A stretch of DNA of 64,000 nucleotides from Williamsoniiplasma lucivorax ATCC 49196 (GCF_000518285.1 NZ_JADH01000001.1:1-64000); one strand, 5' to 3'. Positions 11,134 to 22,483 are shown, counted from the stretch's first letter. Translations and numbers: made by a program. Notes: generated from the sequence alone by a model not told the origin.

Positions 11134-13928
11134 CTCATTTTAAATTTAAATTCGATTTGAGTAAAATCTTTATTTGTGTGTTGTTTTTTATCTTCTACTG
11201 AAGCAACTACACCCAAGAAAATTCCGTATTTATTATTGCCAAATTTTTTAAGAAGTTTATCAGTCTTATACAAAACATATACTGGCATTGTATTATCTAA
11301 AATACTTATTAAATTTTTATTATTTCTTTTTTCTAAGCTTCATCCATCTGGAGAATATCAATGTAAAATGTTTTGATTTTTATCAAAAAACTGCTTTATA
11401 CCTGATTCGCCAACATCAGTAACATTTTCTCTAGCATTTAACAATATTTTTCCAGAAAGTTCTTGGACGCCCGACATAATTGTCCGTGCTTCAATCATGT
11501 TGTTTTCAGAATAGTATCCCATGATAGCTTGTATCTGCAATTGTGTCAAAATCATATTTTGAAAGTTATTAATTTCATTATCCATTAAAACTTCATTATT
11601 TAACTTAAATTTTAAAAGATATTCAGTTTCTCTTAATAGTTCTTTTTTGGAAAGAATTGTTGCTAAAGCTTGGTCCAAAGTTGGTCTATATTTATTAATT
11701 GTTGTTCGATTAGTATAAAAATAAGAAATAAACATTTCCTTAAAAAATGGATCAATCTCCACTTTTTGTTCAATTATTTTAAGAAATTCTTCAATTAATT
11801 TTTTATGGTTTAATGTTGATAAATTCATCAAAACAAGTTTATCTTCAGCTCCAAAATCAAGATGATTTTCATTGCTTATTAAATTTTTTTGATTATTTTT
11901 TTGATAAAGCTCATGTGGCATCATTTGGGTGTTTAAAAAGAATTCTTCATAATCTTTATAATTATTGATTTGGTTATGATAATCTTTAAAAATTGAACCA
12001 AAAGCATTAGTTTTAGCATATTCTTCTAATTTTTTAATTAATGTTTGTCGATTCATTTGTGTCATATGAATCATTGAATTACCTGGAATTCATTTCTCTT
12101 GTAAATTTAATTCATCATCTTTAATGCATGTTATAATTTTGTTTACACTTCTAAATTCTGTATCAAAAAATGCTTTGGCTAATCAAAAAGGGTGATATTG
12201 TTTATTAACTTTTAAATCAACATTATTCACAAAGTCATAAATTGATAAAATTTTATTTTCTTGTTTTCTAAGTCCGCGCCCAAATTGTTGTAGATAAATT
12301 AAAAAAGAAGCGGTTGGCCTTAAAAAAATTAAATTATTAATTTCAGGAATATCAATTCCTTCGTTAAAAATATCGACCACACAAAGAAAATTAATTTTCC
12401 CAGTTTTAAAATTATCTAAAAGATTTTTTCTTTCAGCTAGTTGATTATCAGAAGTTAATACATCGGCTTTTAAATTTTCACTTATTAAAAAATTCGCAGT
12501 ATTTTTAGCATGTTGTTTATTGACACAAAATAACACAGCTTTAACATCGTCATCTTCATATGGGATGATTTTTTCTTGAATAGTTTTTAAAAGCAAATCA
12601 TGCCGAATATTATTATCTAATCTTTTGGCTAATTCATTAAGATCTTTTGTGATATCTAAACCTTCTAAAGATGTTGTATAGTCATCAACAAAATAATAAT
12701 CAAAATTACTCAAATGTCCTAATTCTATTGCGCTTGGTAATGACATTTCAAAAAGAATTCCACCATCAAAATAATCAGCAATATTTACACCATCAGTTCT
12801 TTCTGGTGTTGCTGTTAAACCAATTAAATGTTTGGCGTTTGTTTCCATTTTAGAAATGAAATCTTTTAAGCCGGTAGCCTCAGAGTGATGAACTTCATCA
12901 ATGATAACTAAATCAAAATGTTGGTTAGTTAATCATTGATGATATAAAATTGCTGAATTATACGAAGTAAAAATAAATGGTTCTTCTTGATAGTCACTAA
13001 TTTTATTATGACTACTAAAAAATTTGAATATTTCGTCATCTAGAACATTTGAATTAGCTTTTTTTAAAGTTGCAATTGCTTGTTCTAAAATTTCATTTCT
13101 TGGTGCTAAATATAAAACTCTTGGTAGATCATTGCTTTTATGAATATCAGCGTTTTCATAGTATTGTTGAATAAATGACATAATCGTAAAAGTTTTACCA
13201 GTCCCTGTTGCCATAACAATTAAATGTTTTTTATAGCCATTTTCAATATTTGTAAAAATATTTTGAATTGCAGTTTTTTGGTAATCAAAAAGTTGCATTG
13301 GTTCATTTTTGGTGATTTGTGAATAGAAATCTGTCTCCTTTAATTCTTCTAAGCTGGGTGTGACAAAGCAATTTTCATATCTCTCTTTTTTACTTAAAGC
13401 TAAATTTAATTGCATTTGATCTGAAATATTAAAAAAGTCAGTCTTGTTCTGCCAAAGCTCATCAAAATAATCATTGATTTTTTGAAATATTTGGGGATTA
13501 AAATCTTGATCAATTCTTACACTTGATTCTTTACCGGTACTTAAACCTTTGTCAGTCATATTTGACGAACCGACAAAAGCCACAGAATTATGATCTTTAG
13601 TTTTAACGAAAATAATATTTTTAGAATGTAATCTATCAACATTTGCTAAATATGAGTTTTCAATAATAACATCAACAATTTGATTTTTATTTTTAAATTT
13701 CACAAGTCCATCCAAATCCAAAAATTTTGATTTTCCATCAAAAGTTGTGGTAATAATTTTTAAAGATTTTAAATGTTTTGCTTCATCAATAAGTTCTTGC
13801 ATAAACTTAATGCCTTTTCCATTGATAAAAGGGGAAACAATTTTAATTTCATTAACATGAGCATTTTCTTTTTTAATAGAAGCTTCTAATTTTGTGAAGA
13901 TAAATTCGTTTTGTTTAATGTTATTCAT
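11124..13928 (-). CDS. PLD nuclease-SF2 helicase-DUF3427 protein
   Basis: 934 aa. N-terminal phospholipase-D-type nuclease half: RLHSKNIIFVK (H101, K103) followed by VGSSNMTDKG, the HxK...GSxN signature. The SF2 helicase core follows: GTGKT Walker A at 242-246, DEVH at 344-347, GLTATPERTDG, and motif VI QQFGRGLRKQ. The last part (HWYSPDGWSLEKRN, then YGIFLGVVAS) matches the DUF3427 C-terminal domain. Proteins of this layout occur in defence islands and are thought to translocate on and cut foreign DNA. No SD is visible before ATG 13928; a TATAAT (13957-13962 on the complement) lies upstream. Its own terminator separates it from the downstream methyltransferase-DUF262 pair, but same strand and adjacency suggest one system. 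Confidence 0.85.
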
Positions 13929-13966
13929 AATAACAGTTTACCAGATAAGAAATAAAATTATAATAT

Positions 13967-13995
13967 AAAAAATGTGCATTGTTTGCACATTTTTT
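13967..13995 (-). terminator. Terminator of mtnN
   Basis: Stem AATGTGCA / TGCACATT (13971-13978, 13984-13991) with a 5-nt loop and runs of A and T on either side. It starts at the mtnN stop and precedes the helicase gene. Confidence 0.8.
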
Positions 13996-14663
13996 TAAAT
14001 GATTTCACTTAACTTTTTAGCTGCTTGTTTTAAGAATTCGTTAAACTCCAAACTTGATTCAGTTGGACTAATCACGTGATCACTAATAATTTTGATGCCA
14101 ATAAAAGAAACCTTAAATAAATAAGCAACTTGCATATAACTAGCAACTTCCATTTCGACAATTTGACTTGGAAACGGAAGTTTACTAATGACTTCGTCAA
14201 CAATTTGTTGATTATCGACAAAAACATCCATTGTTGCTGCATTAACTATTTTAAAGTCTTGGTGTGTTTGTTTAAATTGATGTATTTGTTGAGCTACAAG
14301 TGTTTGATCACTAGCAAAGTATTGCGGCATTCTTGGAACTTGTCCATGAACATAACCAAAACTGGTGACATTTGTTGTTGGATAGCTCGCTTTGTCAACA
14401 ATCACAACTTCTCCTTGTTGTAAATTATGCTCAATTGCTCCACTAGTTCCTAAATTAATTACTTGTTCTACATTTTGATATTTAGTTAATAAATAAGTTA
14501 ACCCACTCGCAGCATTAATTGTGCCAATACCAGTGATGCAAACAACTAATTGATGATCTAAACTTTTAAATTCTTCAAATCGAGAATTTTCAACTCGCGT
14601 TAATTGTTTTGTTTTAATCACTTGTTCTAGTTCTTCAAACATCGCTCCAACAATAATTTTCAT
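13995..14663 (-). CDS. mtnN: 5'-methylthioadenosine/S-adenosylhomocysteine nucleosidase
   Basis: 222 aa, full length for the family. It cleaves MTA and SAH to adenine and the thio-ribose, removing the product of the methyltransferases encoded in this window. Seen: VGAMFEELEQ at the N-terminus, ITGIGTINAAS, INLGTSGAI, the purine-site VEMEVASYMQVA with the Met and Glu that bind ribose, and IKIISDHV with the catalytic Asp. ATG 14663 overlaps the stop of the nadD-yqeK gene by one base (TAATG), so the two are translationally coupled. Confidence 0.93.
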   Translation of the reverse strand: MKIIVGAMFEELEQVIKTKQLTRVENSRFEEFKSLDHQLVVCITGIGTINAASGLTYLLTKYQNVEQVINLGTSGAIEHNLQQGEVVIVDKASYPTTNVTSFGYVHGQVPRMPQYFASDQTLVAQQIHQFKQTHQDFKIVNAATMDVFVDNQQIVDEVISKLPFPSQIVEMEVASYMQVAYLFKVSFIGIKIISDHVISPTESSLEFNEFLKQAAKKLSEII

Positions 14664-15775
14664 TAATCTTTTTCTCCTTTAACAAAATAATTATAAGTAT
14701 TGGTTAATAAAATCCCAATCGCATTTTGACCATGTTTTTCAACAGCTTGTTCATATTGCATTTTCACCAACTCCTTAAACCCTTGTTCTAAATCTTGAAA
14801 ACAAAGTTCACGATATTGTTCCACGCCAGGATAATGACGTTCATCACTAATCTTATCTGCACAAAACACCACTTTATCTAACCAAGTCATATCAATGCTT
14901 CCGACTGTATGATTAAAAACAGCTTGAAGAATTTCTTGGTCTTTAATTAACCAATCTTTTTCTAAATGTAACATCCCAGTAAACGAATGTCAGATTGGTT
15001 TTGGTTCTTCAACTAAAAATGGTAGATAATGTTCTAAGTATCATAAATGTTTTTCTCAACTTCAACATTTAGCAATATCATGAAGTGTGCCAGCGACAAG
15101 TGCTTTTTGTTCATCAATTCCCCATTTAACAGCTAATTTTTGGGCCATTTTCCCCACATTAATGGAATGCAGATAACGTTCTGCATCCATTACACTAGCC
15201 AAGCGTTCTTGTAAGTATAAAAGGTGGGAATTAACATATTGGTTAATTTCTGGAATTTGTTGATTTAAATGTTGCAACTGACGAATGTCAGTTGAACTTA
15301 AATGATGATTATCAAAAGTAAACACTTCTAGCTGATATTTATCGACAATTGCTTTGTTGTAGTGATCTTCATCACGTAAAAAAACTTTAAATGGCATTAA
15401 TTGGATTAACTCTGCAAAATTATTTCATGATTCAAGACTATCTAATTGGTCACTACCCATAATAAAAGCAAATTCAAAATCTGGGTAATGTTTAGTAATA
15501 TACTTTAAAGTTTCATAAGTATATGTCGGACGATTATTCGTAATCTCATATTGGTTAATGCGAATAAAATCATATTTTTGTTCAATAATCCGCAACATGG
15601 CTAAACGGTCTTTAATTGTCGAGTGTTGTTCCACTTTAAAGGGGTTTAAGTAAGCGGGAATAAATCAAACTTCATCAAAACCAAGGTTTTGATGACAACT
15701 TTTGGCAATGTTGACATGATCAGTGTGGACGGGATCAAAACTCCCACCAAATAAGGCGATTTTCTTTTTGTTCAT
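14663..15775 (-). CDS. nadD: NadD-YqeK fusion: nicotinate-nucleotide adenylyltransferase / HD phosphohydrolase
   Basis: 370 aa. Residues 1-~190 are NadD: ALFGGSFDPVHTDHV at the N-terminus (nucleotidyltransferase GxFDPxHxxH) and LSSTDIR near 180, the second ATP-binding motif. It makes NaAD in NAD synthesis. Residues ~195-370 are a YqeK-type HD domain: RYLHSINVGKMAQ and GTLHDIAK (metal His-Asp pair), a family hydrolysing Ap4A. In Bacillus these are neighbouring genes; fusion is known in mollicutes. Upstream 15776-15948 is the divergent intergenic region shared with the plus-strand membrane protein. Confidence 0.92.
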
Positions 15776-15948
15776 AAATATATTTTACCTTATATTTATT
15801 AAGTTCTCCTGACTTTAAAAGTCTTAACTCGACTCTAGGTGCAAGTGAGACTTATTTTGGGTTAATTTTGCGTGATTTTGCTTGGAAAACTTAATTTGGC
15901 AAATAATTTAATGATAAGATTAAATTAATTGTGTAAGGGGGAAAAACA

Positions 15949-17766
15949 ATGTTTGAACCAGTTAAAAATTATTTGCAATACAAGCAACAACATCAAGAAC
16001 TGATGGAAAAGAAATTAAATGAGTTTATTCAAATGAGTCAAATTGATGCTGCTCATAATCAAGATTTAATGCAACAAAAAACGAAAAAAGATGATGAACT
16101 AAACAATTTTAAAGGTGAGCTAAAAAAGGTTAAATTATTGAAAGCCTTAGTGATCATTGGTTTTGGTTTATTTTTTGGTTTAGCACTTTTATCAATTCTT
16201 TTTATTTTTGGAGTTGATACTGGAGTTGCGGATTTTGTTTGATGAATTTGTTTTAGTTTTGGTTTAATTATTGGGATTGGTTTATTAGTTTTACTTTTCA
16301 CTAGAATAAAGCAAAGCAATGCTTTATGAACAAACAAAGTTAAAAAGAAAGAAGGCGAAATTGCCATTTTGATTGAAGAAGGTTGAGCGAGTTTAACTTC
16401 TTTAAACCAAATTTTACATTGAACAGAATTTAATCAAGAAATTGAACAAGTCATTCCTAATTTACAACTTGACCATTATTTAAGCCATCAAGTGATGGAA
16501 ATGATGACTAAAACTTTTCAAACTAATTTGCCAGATTTTGATGATCGTTTTGCAATTGGTTTACAAAGTGGTTCAATTAATGGTAATCCATTAATCTGAA
16601 TGAATGAACGAGTTCGTGGATGAGTTAACCATGTTTATACAGGGTCAATTGCTATTTCTTGAACTGAAACCGTGACTGTTAATGGTAAAAACGAAACTAG
16701 ATCACGCAGTCAAACTTTAACAGCACACGTGGAAAAACCAAGACCAAATTATACTGAAGAAGCACGCTTAATTTTTGTTTGTGATTTAGCACCGAATTTA
16801 CAGTTTTCACGTAAAATTGGTGAACCTTTACATGAAGATTGAAAAAAAGTTGAAAAAGAAGTGGAAAATGAATATCGTAAACTTGAAAAAAAGGCGCAAA
16901 AAGCCATTAAAAATGATCAAAGTTTTAATTTATTAAGCAATAAAGCTTTTGAAGTGTTATTTAATGCCACTAACCGTAATCATGAAATTGAATTCCGTGT
17001 GTTATTTACAGCACTAGCCCAAAGTCAAATGGTCGAACTTTTTAAATCAAAAGATATTGGTCTGGGTGATTATTTTAACTTTTCCAAAAGAGAAAAAGTT
17101 AATGAAATTCGTGCAGAAATACTGCAACAAATTAATCATTTTAATAATATTGATTTAAATCATTATGATTTAGCTTGAATCAAAACTAATTTACTAGCAG
17201 TTGCTAACAAGTATTTTGATTTACTTTATTTATCATTATTACCAATTTTAGTTATTCCTGGTTATCAAGATTATAAAACTCAAGAATTTATTTACGAAGC
17301 AAACGAAAACCAATCAGCCACAACTTCTTATTTAGAACAAGAATTAATTGCTTCTAATTTCATGCAAGCTCTTAAACACCCTAATTCAATCACTAAAAAT
17401 ATTTTAAAAACCACAGTTGAAGCTGTGCATCCCGATTATGATTTAATCAATGTTACAGCCCATGGTTTTGATGGGATTGAACATATTGAATATGTTAGTG
17501 TATATGGTCCGGATGGACGTTGACATCAAGTGCCTGTCCTATGAATTGAATATCGTCCAGTCGCACAAAGTAAAAAAATCATGATTCATAAAACTAAAAA
17601 TTTAAAATCTTTTGCTGATTTTAAAAATGCTACTAATCATTTAAATGAGCGCGAATTAGGTTCTCATAATATGGTTTATAAAAAAGAAATTGCTGGTTTT
17701 TTAATCGATGATCCCGAAAATGAAGAAACTTTAATGCAAATTAAATCATTTTTTAATCAAGCATAA
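15949..17766 (+). CDS. Conserved two-span membrane protein, function unknown
   Basis: 605 aa. The N-terminal ~60 residues are a charged coiled coil (YKQQHQELMEKKLNEFIQ). Two membrane spans follow at about 64-90 and 100-120, then a long cytoplasmic domain with many Trp encoded by TGA. The strong ribosome site AAGGGGG precedes ATG 15949. It resembles large mollicute proteins annotated only as membrane proteins. Its pairing with LemA 36 bp downstream hints at a joint membrane function, since proteins of this layout often accompany LemA; that is inference. Confidence 0.7.
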
Positions 17767-17802
17767 AAAAGTCTATAATATAACTATGACAAGGAGTAAA
17801 CA

Positions 17803-18483
17803 ATGGCAAATAAATTAGACGAAAAAGACACCAACCCCAGCAACATCAACAACGAAGGTCGTGATGTGCATGTGATTGATAAGACACTTAAAATAGAGAT
17901 TGGTAAAGAAAGTAAATATTTTGAAATATTTTTATGAGTATTATTGATTATTCCTGGTTTAATCTTTTTAATGATGAAAGTTAGTGCTAAAAACTACTTC
18001 AATAAATTAGAACAAACTATCCAAACTGCAGCAAGTGAAATTGATAACTACTTAGAACAACGAGTAATTGTTTTAGAAAACGCCGCGACTTTAGTGAAAA
18101 AATCTGTTGATTTAGATAAAGACGTGATGAAAAGCATTGCTAAATACCGTTCTGGAATCAAAGACAACAATGGTGATGATTTAAGTCAAATCGCTAGTGA
18201 TGTCGAAAACATTGCAACAAAATTAAACATCGCAATTGAAAATTATCCAGATTTAAAAGCGCATAATGTAATTGCTGATGCCATGCAAAAAAATGATTAC
18301 TTACAACGTGAAATCACTGCTGCAAGAACTAATTACAATGATTATGTGAACCGTTGAAACAATGATATCCAAGTTTGACCAACTAAAAAAATTGTGGCCG
18401 CTAAACAAGGATATACAACCCGTATTCCATTTATTGCTTCAGCTGAAATCAAACAAAAAGCTAAACAAAATTTCTTTGAATAG
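17803..18483 (+). CDS. lemA: LemA family protein
   Basis: 226 aa. One membrane span (about 44-65: FEIFLWVLLIIPGLIFLMM) is followed by the helical LemA bundle: NKLEQTIQTAASEIDNYLEQR, in which the family invariably has an N-Q-R helix, and TAARTNYNDYVNRWN near the end, its clearest signature. The N-terminus is 40 residues longer than usual and rich in Asp and Asn. AAGGAG lies 6 nt before ATG. The role of LemA is not settled. It is the second gene of a two-gene unit ending in a strong terminator. Confidence 0.88.
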
Positions 18484-18494
18484 AAAATATATTT

Positions 18495-18524
18495 AAAAAA
18501 TCCAACACGATGTTGGATTTTTTA
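18495..18524. terminator. Bidirectional terminator
   Basis: AAAAAATCCAACA, CGA, TGTTGGATTTTTT forms a 13-bp stem between lemA and the convergent gene. Confidence 0.9.
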
Positions 18525-18534
18525 AAAACTATTT

Positions 18535-19125
18535 TTAAACACTTATTGAATGTAATGAAAAGTTTTTATTGTTATGTAAAGAATTAAGAATCAAAGTATC
18601 CATTTCATCTTTAGATTCAATGTCTGATGAGAGAAATTCAAAAAATTGTTTTCTGATTTTTTCATGCTTGTAAAAACTAATAATATATTGTAAAATAATT
18701 TCAATATTTTGAAGATTGCGAACATTAAAAATCAGTTCTATATTTTTTATTTGTTCTTTATGTTTTTTACTTTCATCTTTTGTTTTAAAAGGAACGAAAT
18801 GATCAAAACCTGCATAATTAATCAAAACCTTATTATCATGAATTGAAATTAAATCTACTCCACTTTGTAAAAACATTATTTGTTGCAAAAATAATAGTTC
18901 TTGATGATTTGATTTGATATTTTGTTTCTTCATTTTTTCGATCATTTCTTTTATTAATGCACTATTTTCACTTACAAAGTCTTTATATTGAAGAAAAAAA
19001 ACCATAATTAATTTAGTTAAAATTTTTTTTCATCTAGTTTCATTTTTTGCACTTTTTGAAGCTAATTCATCTGCAACTTGTTTTTTTAATTCATTATAAC
19101 TATTTGAATATTGATTTGTTTTCAT
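18535..19125 (-). CDS. Hypothetical protein of a two-gene cassette
   Basis: 196 aa with no recognised family. A Lys/Asn-rich N-terminus (MKTNQYSNSYNELKKQVAD) is followed by a helical region and a short core DLISIHDNKVLINYAGFDHFVPF that looks like a small alpha/beta element. It starts at ATG 19125 after a very strong AGGAGGG site, 29 bp below the stop of the upstream coiled-coil gene, so both are one operon. One TGA Trp lies near residue 32. Confidence 0.62.
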
Positions 19126-19154
19126 AGCAATCCCTCCTTACATTTATTTTATAT

Positions 19155-19673
19155 TTATTTCTTCTTTTTTTTAATAAATTGTTTTGTTTTAATGCTATTA
19201 TCCCTTTTTTTCTTTTGTAATTTTTTAACAGTTTTTAGTCCTTTAATATTTTTAATGTTTTGTAAATCATCACTTTTACCAAAAACATCAAATTTTTCAA
19301 TAAAAGAATTTTCGGTTTGTAAAAAATTAGAAAATAATATGTTTTCTTCTTTTGTTGCTTGAATTATAGCATTCTCTTCCATTTTGGTTTGTAGCAAATT
19401 TTGAATAGACTTCAATATTTTATTATTAATTTCTGAAGATTCTTTTAATTCTTCAAGAATATTTTTAATTCCATTAGTTAATTCTAGATGTTCTTTTTTA
19501 AGTTGCTGATCAATCGCTTTCTCCAATGCTTTTATTTTTTCTTTGTTGTCATTTTCTTCTGCTATTTTCTTATTTAGTTTTTTATTAAGTCAATGACCAA
19601 TTCAAAAAAGCAAAAATGTAGCAATTATTCCAACTATTGAAAATGCAACTTGTAAATAATCAGTCCAATTCAT
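19155..19673 (-). CDS. Hypothetical membrane-anchored coiled-coil protein
   Basis: 172 aa. The N-terminus crosses the membrane once (about 6-28: YLQVAFSIVGIIATFLLFWI). The rest is a long charged coiled coil ending in poly-Lys (QFIKKKKK). No catalytic motif is visible. It is the first gene of the cassette with 18535-19125 and is preceded by a GAGGA site. Anchor plus coiled coil suggests a scaffold or sensor subunit; the function is unknown. Confidence 0.6.
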
Positions 19674-19743
19674 ACATTTTTTCCTCAATTTCTAACTTTT
19701 TTAAAAAGTCTCTCTTTTTGATATTTTTCAAATTAAATAATTG

Positions 19744-20607
19744 TTATAAATCTTTAACCACCCTAAAACCAGTGTTGTTTGATGTTGTCTCACTAGTTGT
19801 ACCATTTCTTGAATACACTTTATATCTTTGACAATGTGAATCATGACATAAAAATGAACCACCGCGTAAAGCATAAGTTTTATGCTTTTGCTTTTGATAT
19901 AAATCAAGCATGGCAATGGGAGTTAATTGGTTAAAAACTTCGAATTCAATTCTGGCTGGGTTTAAACACCATTCTCAAACATTACCGACCATTTGGTATA
20001 AACCATAGCCATTAGGACGAAAGCTTTCAGCAGTTATCACTTCATTTTTAATGTTAGAATCGATTGACTCTAAATATGAAAACTCACCTTTTCAAATGTT
20101 GCATTGTCAATTATTATTTTCATCTAAAAAATCATTTCCCCAAGGATAAGTGCAATTATCTAATCCACCCCGAGCAGCACACTCTCATTCAGCTTCAGTT
20201 GGTAGTCTTCCCCCAAACCATTGGCAATATGCTAAAGCATCATCTCTTGAAACATGAACCACAGGATGATCTCATCGTCCATCTAAGTTACTCCCTTCAC
20301 CTTCAGGTTGCATCCAATTGGCTTGTTGAACATCAAACCACCAACTCAATCCTTCAATATTTTTCTCTTTTGCTCATTGTTCCTTTTTTAAAGATTTAAA
20401 AAAGACAAAAGAACTTTTTTGTCTTTCAGCTTGGGTCACATATTTTGTTTGATCAACAAACGTTTTAAATTCTCGGTTGGTGACTGGGGTTGGAGAGATA
20501 TAAAAGTCACCAACTTCCACTTCAACTTGTGGATATTCAAAATCATTTTTAAAACTGTTATCCTGAGGATTGCCCATGAAAAATTTATTGCCTTTAATTA
20601 AAACCAT
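19744..20607 (-). CDS. Formylglycine-generating enzyme (sulfatase-modifying factor)
   Basis: 287 aa covering the whole FGE/SUMF1 fold: LIKGNKFFMG at the start, TPVTNREFKTF, HPVVHVSRDDALAYCQWFGG, RLPTEAEWECAARGG, YPWGN, NVWEWC, and GGSFLCHDSHCQRY near the end. The last motif holds both catalytic, copper-binding cysteines (C254 and C259), spaced as in human FGE, so this is a true FGE and not one of the many relatives lacking them. It converts Cys49 of the CMPAR site of sulfatases to formylglycine, using O2. Its start overlaps the end of sulfatase copy 2 by 14 bp, so the pair is coupled, and it can also serve copy 1. Confidence 0.92.
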
Positions 20608-22084
20608 TATTCTTTAATCCTAATCTTTCATATTCTTCTTGAGGACATGCAATTGTTGCTAATTTAGCAACGAGTTTTTTAACCATTATTTCCTCAACTT
20701 TTGTCCCTTTTAAATTGTTTAATTGAGCAGGATCATTTTCCAGATCAAATAACAAATTACCAACTGCATATGAATCAACTCAATTAATTGGTAAATTAAT
20801 TCTTAAAAGTTCCACACCATTGGAATATCTCGAACCATCAACTAGTTTCATGCCTTTTAATCATTCGATCGGAAAGAAGTTTCTCATGAAATTGAAATTT
20901 AAAGTGTATTGGACAAGTGGTAAATTATTTGGATGCACACTTGCTCGCATATAAATGAATCGACCATCAAAAATGCCAACATGACCTCCATTGACCCCAA
21001 ATAGAATTTCTTCATGATTTTTCATCTTACTTGCTAAAATTTTAAAAATTGATTTGCCATCACGGTCTTCTTGATCATTTAAATTAAAATGATCAAGAAT
21101 AGTTAAGGGGATATCGATAGTTTGTGCTACTTCAGTAATTCTTTGGCCAGCTAATGTTTGGAATTGGGGGACATGTAGGAAAAATGGGGTATGGATAATT
21201 TCATCATAACCAGGGAAAAAAGTTTTCCCAACAAAATCATGTTCACCTAATCCAAACCCATGATCAGTATTAATGATTAACATGGTGTCTGCTCATAAAT
21301 TATGTTGATCAAATAAATCGATAATTTTCTTTAAATGGTGATCAACCATCGAAATTAAAGCCGCATATTCTTTTCTCATAACATCAAGATCAGCTTTGTT
21401 CGCTTGATAATCAAGTTTTTGATAATAAGGATAATTCGGGCTATCTTTAGTTGGCGCTAACCCATAAAACTCACGGTATTTTTGAGGCACTAAAAATGGT
21501 TCATGTGGGTCAAAAGATTCAATTTGTAAAAACCAATTATCTTCATCTTTATATTGTTCAATAAATTCCACTCCCGCTTGAAAAGTTTTAGCTGATGAAT
21601 AATCTTCTTCTTTGATTTGGTGACCACGATTGGCAAAGCTATATTCTGTTCATGACCCATGTTGATTTAATGGATTTTGGTTATCATTTAATACTTGTTG
21701 TTTTAAGGGAATTCAGCGGTCATTTTCTTGACCACGAAAACTTTGAAAAGTATCATAACGAGTGTGATAAGTTGCTCCTCCATCTTCTCAATAGTGAAAG
21801 TGGTCTGTCACTAAATGAGTATAAATTTTATTTTTCTTTAAGATTTCAAAAATGGATTGGTCAAAAACTTCTAGTTGTCCTCAACCACGATGTAAGAAAT
21901 TATATTTCCCTGTGTGCAATTCTCTTCTTGCTGGCATACATGGCATACTCCCAACATAAAAATTATCAAAAGTTAGCATTTTTTCTGATAACTTTTGAAA
22001 TGTTGGTGCTTGCACCCATTCATTGCCATAATTTGGTAAAAATTTTCTGGTTAATGTATCAAACATGATCATTACAGCTTTCAT
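20594..22084 (-). CDS. Type I sulfatase, cytoplasmic (copy 2)
   Basis: 496 aa, a close paralogue of 944-2419 with the same layout: MKAVMIMFDTLTRK (Asp9), CMPAR with modified Cys49, ESFDPHEPFLVP, and NTDHGFGLGEH at Asp274/His275. No signal peptide, so it is cytoplasmic. AGGAG lies 8 nt before ATG. Its C-terminus differs from copy 1 and overlaps the FGE start, so the enzyme and its activator are made together. The two copies diverge most in residues 90-160 and the last 90, which likely tune substrate choice. Confidence 0.86.
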
Positions 22085-22155
22085 AACTAGTCTCCTATCT
22101 CTTTATTGTTTAAAGCAATTTTAGCAAAACACTAGCACAAGGATAGAGTTTTGCA

Positions 22156-22188
22156 TTTTAATTTTCTCATTGAATGAGAATTAAAAAA
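22156..22188. repeat. Inverted repeat upstream of sulfatase copy 2
   Basis: TCTCATT, G, AATGAGA with AT-rich extension (TTAA...TTAA) forms a hairpin flanked by T and A runs. It may be a terminator left from lost genes. The stretch 22085-22255 otherwise holds only the sulfatase leader and promoter-like A/T sequence. Confidence 0.4.
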
Positions 22189-22255
22189 TGTAAGTTTGAG
22201 AATTAAAAATTGGTTTTAAAAGTTGAAAATGATTTTTTAGGTTTCTACGCTTTAG

Positions 22256-22432
22256 ATTTTCAAAATCTGAAAGTGTCACAAATTATATGATTTGGATCAT
22301 GATGCATTAGAAATCAATAATTTAATTAATGACCCTAATTTTCTAGAAGATATTCATTGATTTAAAAATAAGATTTTAAATTGATTAGTTGCAACTGGTG
22401 ATTATGTCCCAAATCGCAAAGATAAAGGATAA
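22256..22432 (+). pseudogene. C-terminal remnant of a third sulfatase
   Basis: A 58-codon stretch with no start, on the strand opposite the intact sulfatases, ends at TAA 22430-22432. It reads KLYDLDHDALEINNLINDP, then ILNWLVATGDYVPNRKDKG. This is the standard end of arylsulfatase-type proteins, where the LYDL-D-E-NNL block and a terminal W...TGD helix are usual. It is not the end of either intact copy, so it came from a different sulfatase. Two stops lie just upstream, so it is decayed. Confidence 0.55.
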
Positions 22433-22433
22433 C

Positions 22434-22462
22434 AAAAAAGGAACATCGATTGTTCCTTTTTT
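22434..22462. terminator. Bidirectional terminator
   Basis: AAAAAAGGAACA, TCGAT, TGTTCCTTTTTT: an 11-12-bp stem with A and T tails, serving the DEAD-box helicase gene and the sulfatase remnant. Confidence 0.88.
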
Positions 22463-22483
22463 GTTGAAAATATTTATATAATC

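Noticed and set aside
6977..13928. Apparent break-up of the methyltransferase, DUF262 and helicase genes into pieces
   Set aside because: All breaks are TGA codons, read as Trp here; the joined frames keep every family motif.
6977..13928. DISARM or BREX system
   Set aside because: No DUF1998 (DrmB), PglZ, BrxC or Lon-like gene is present; only individual families overlap.
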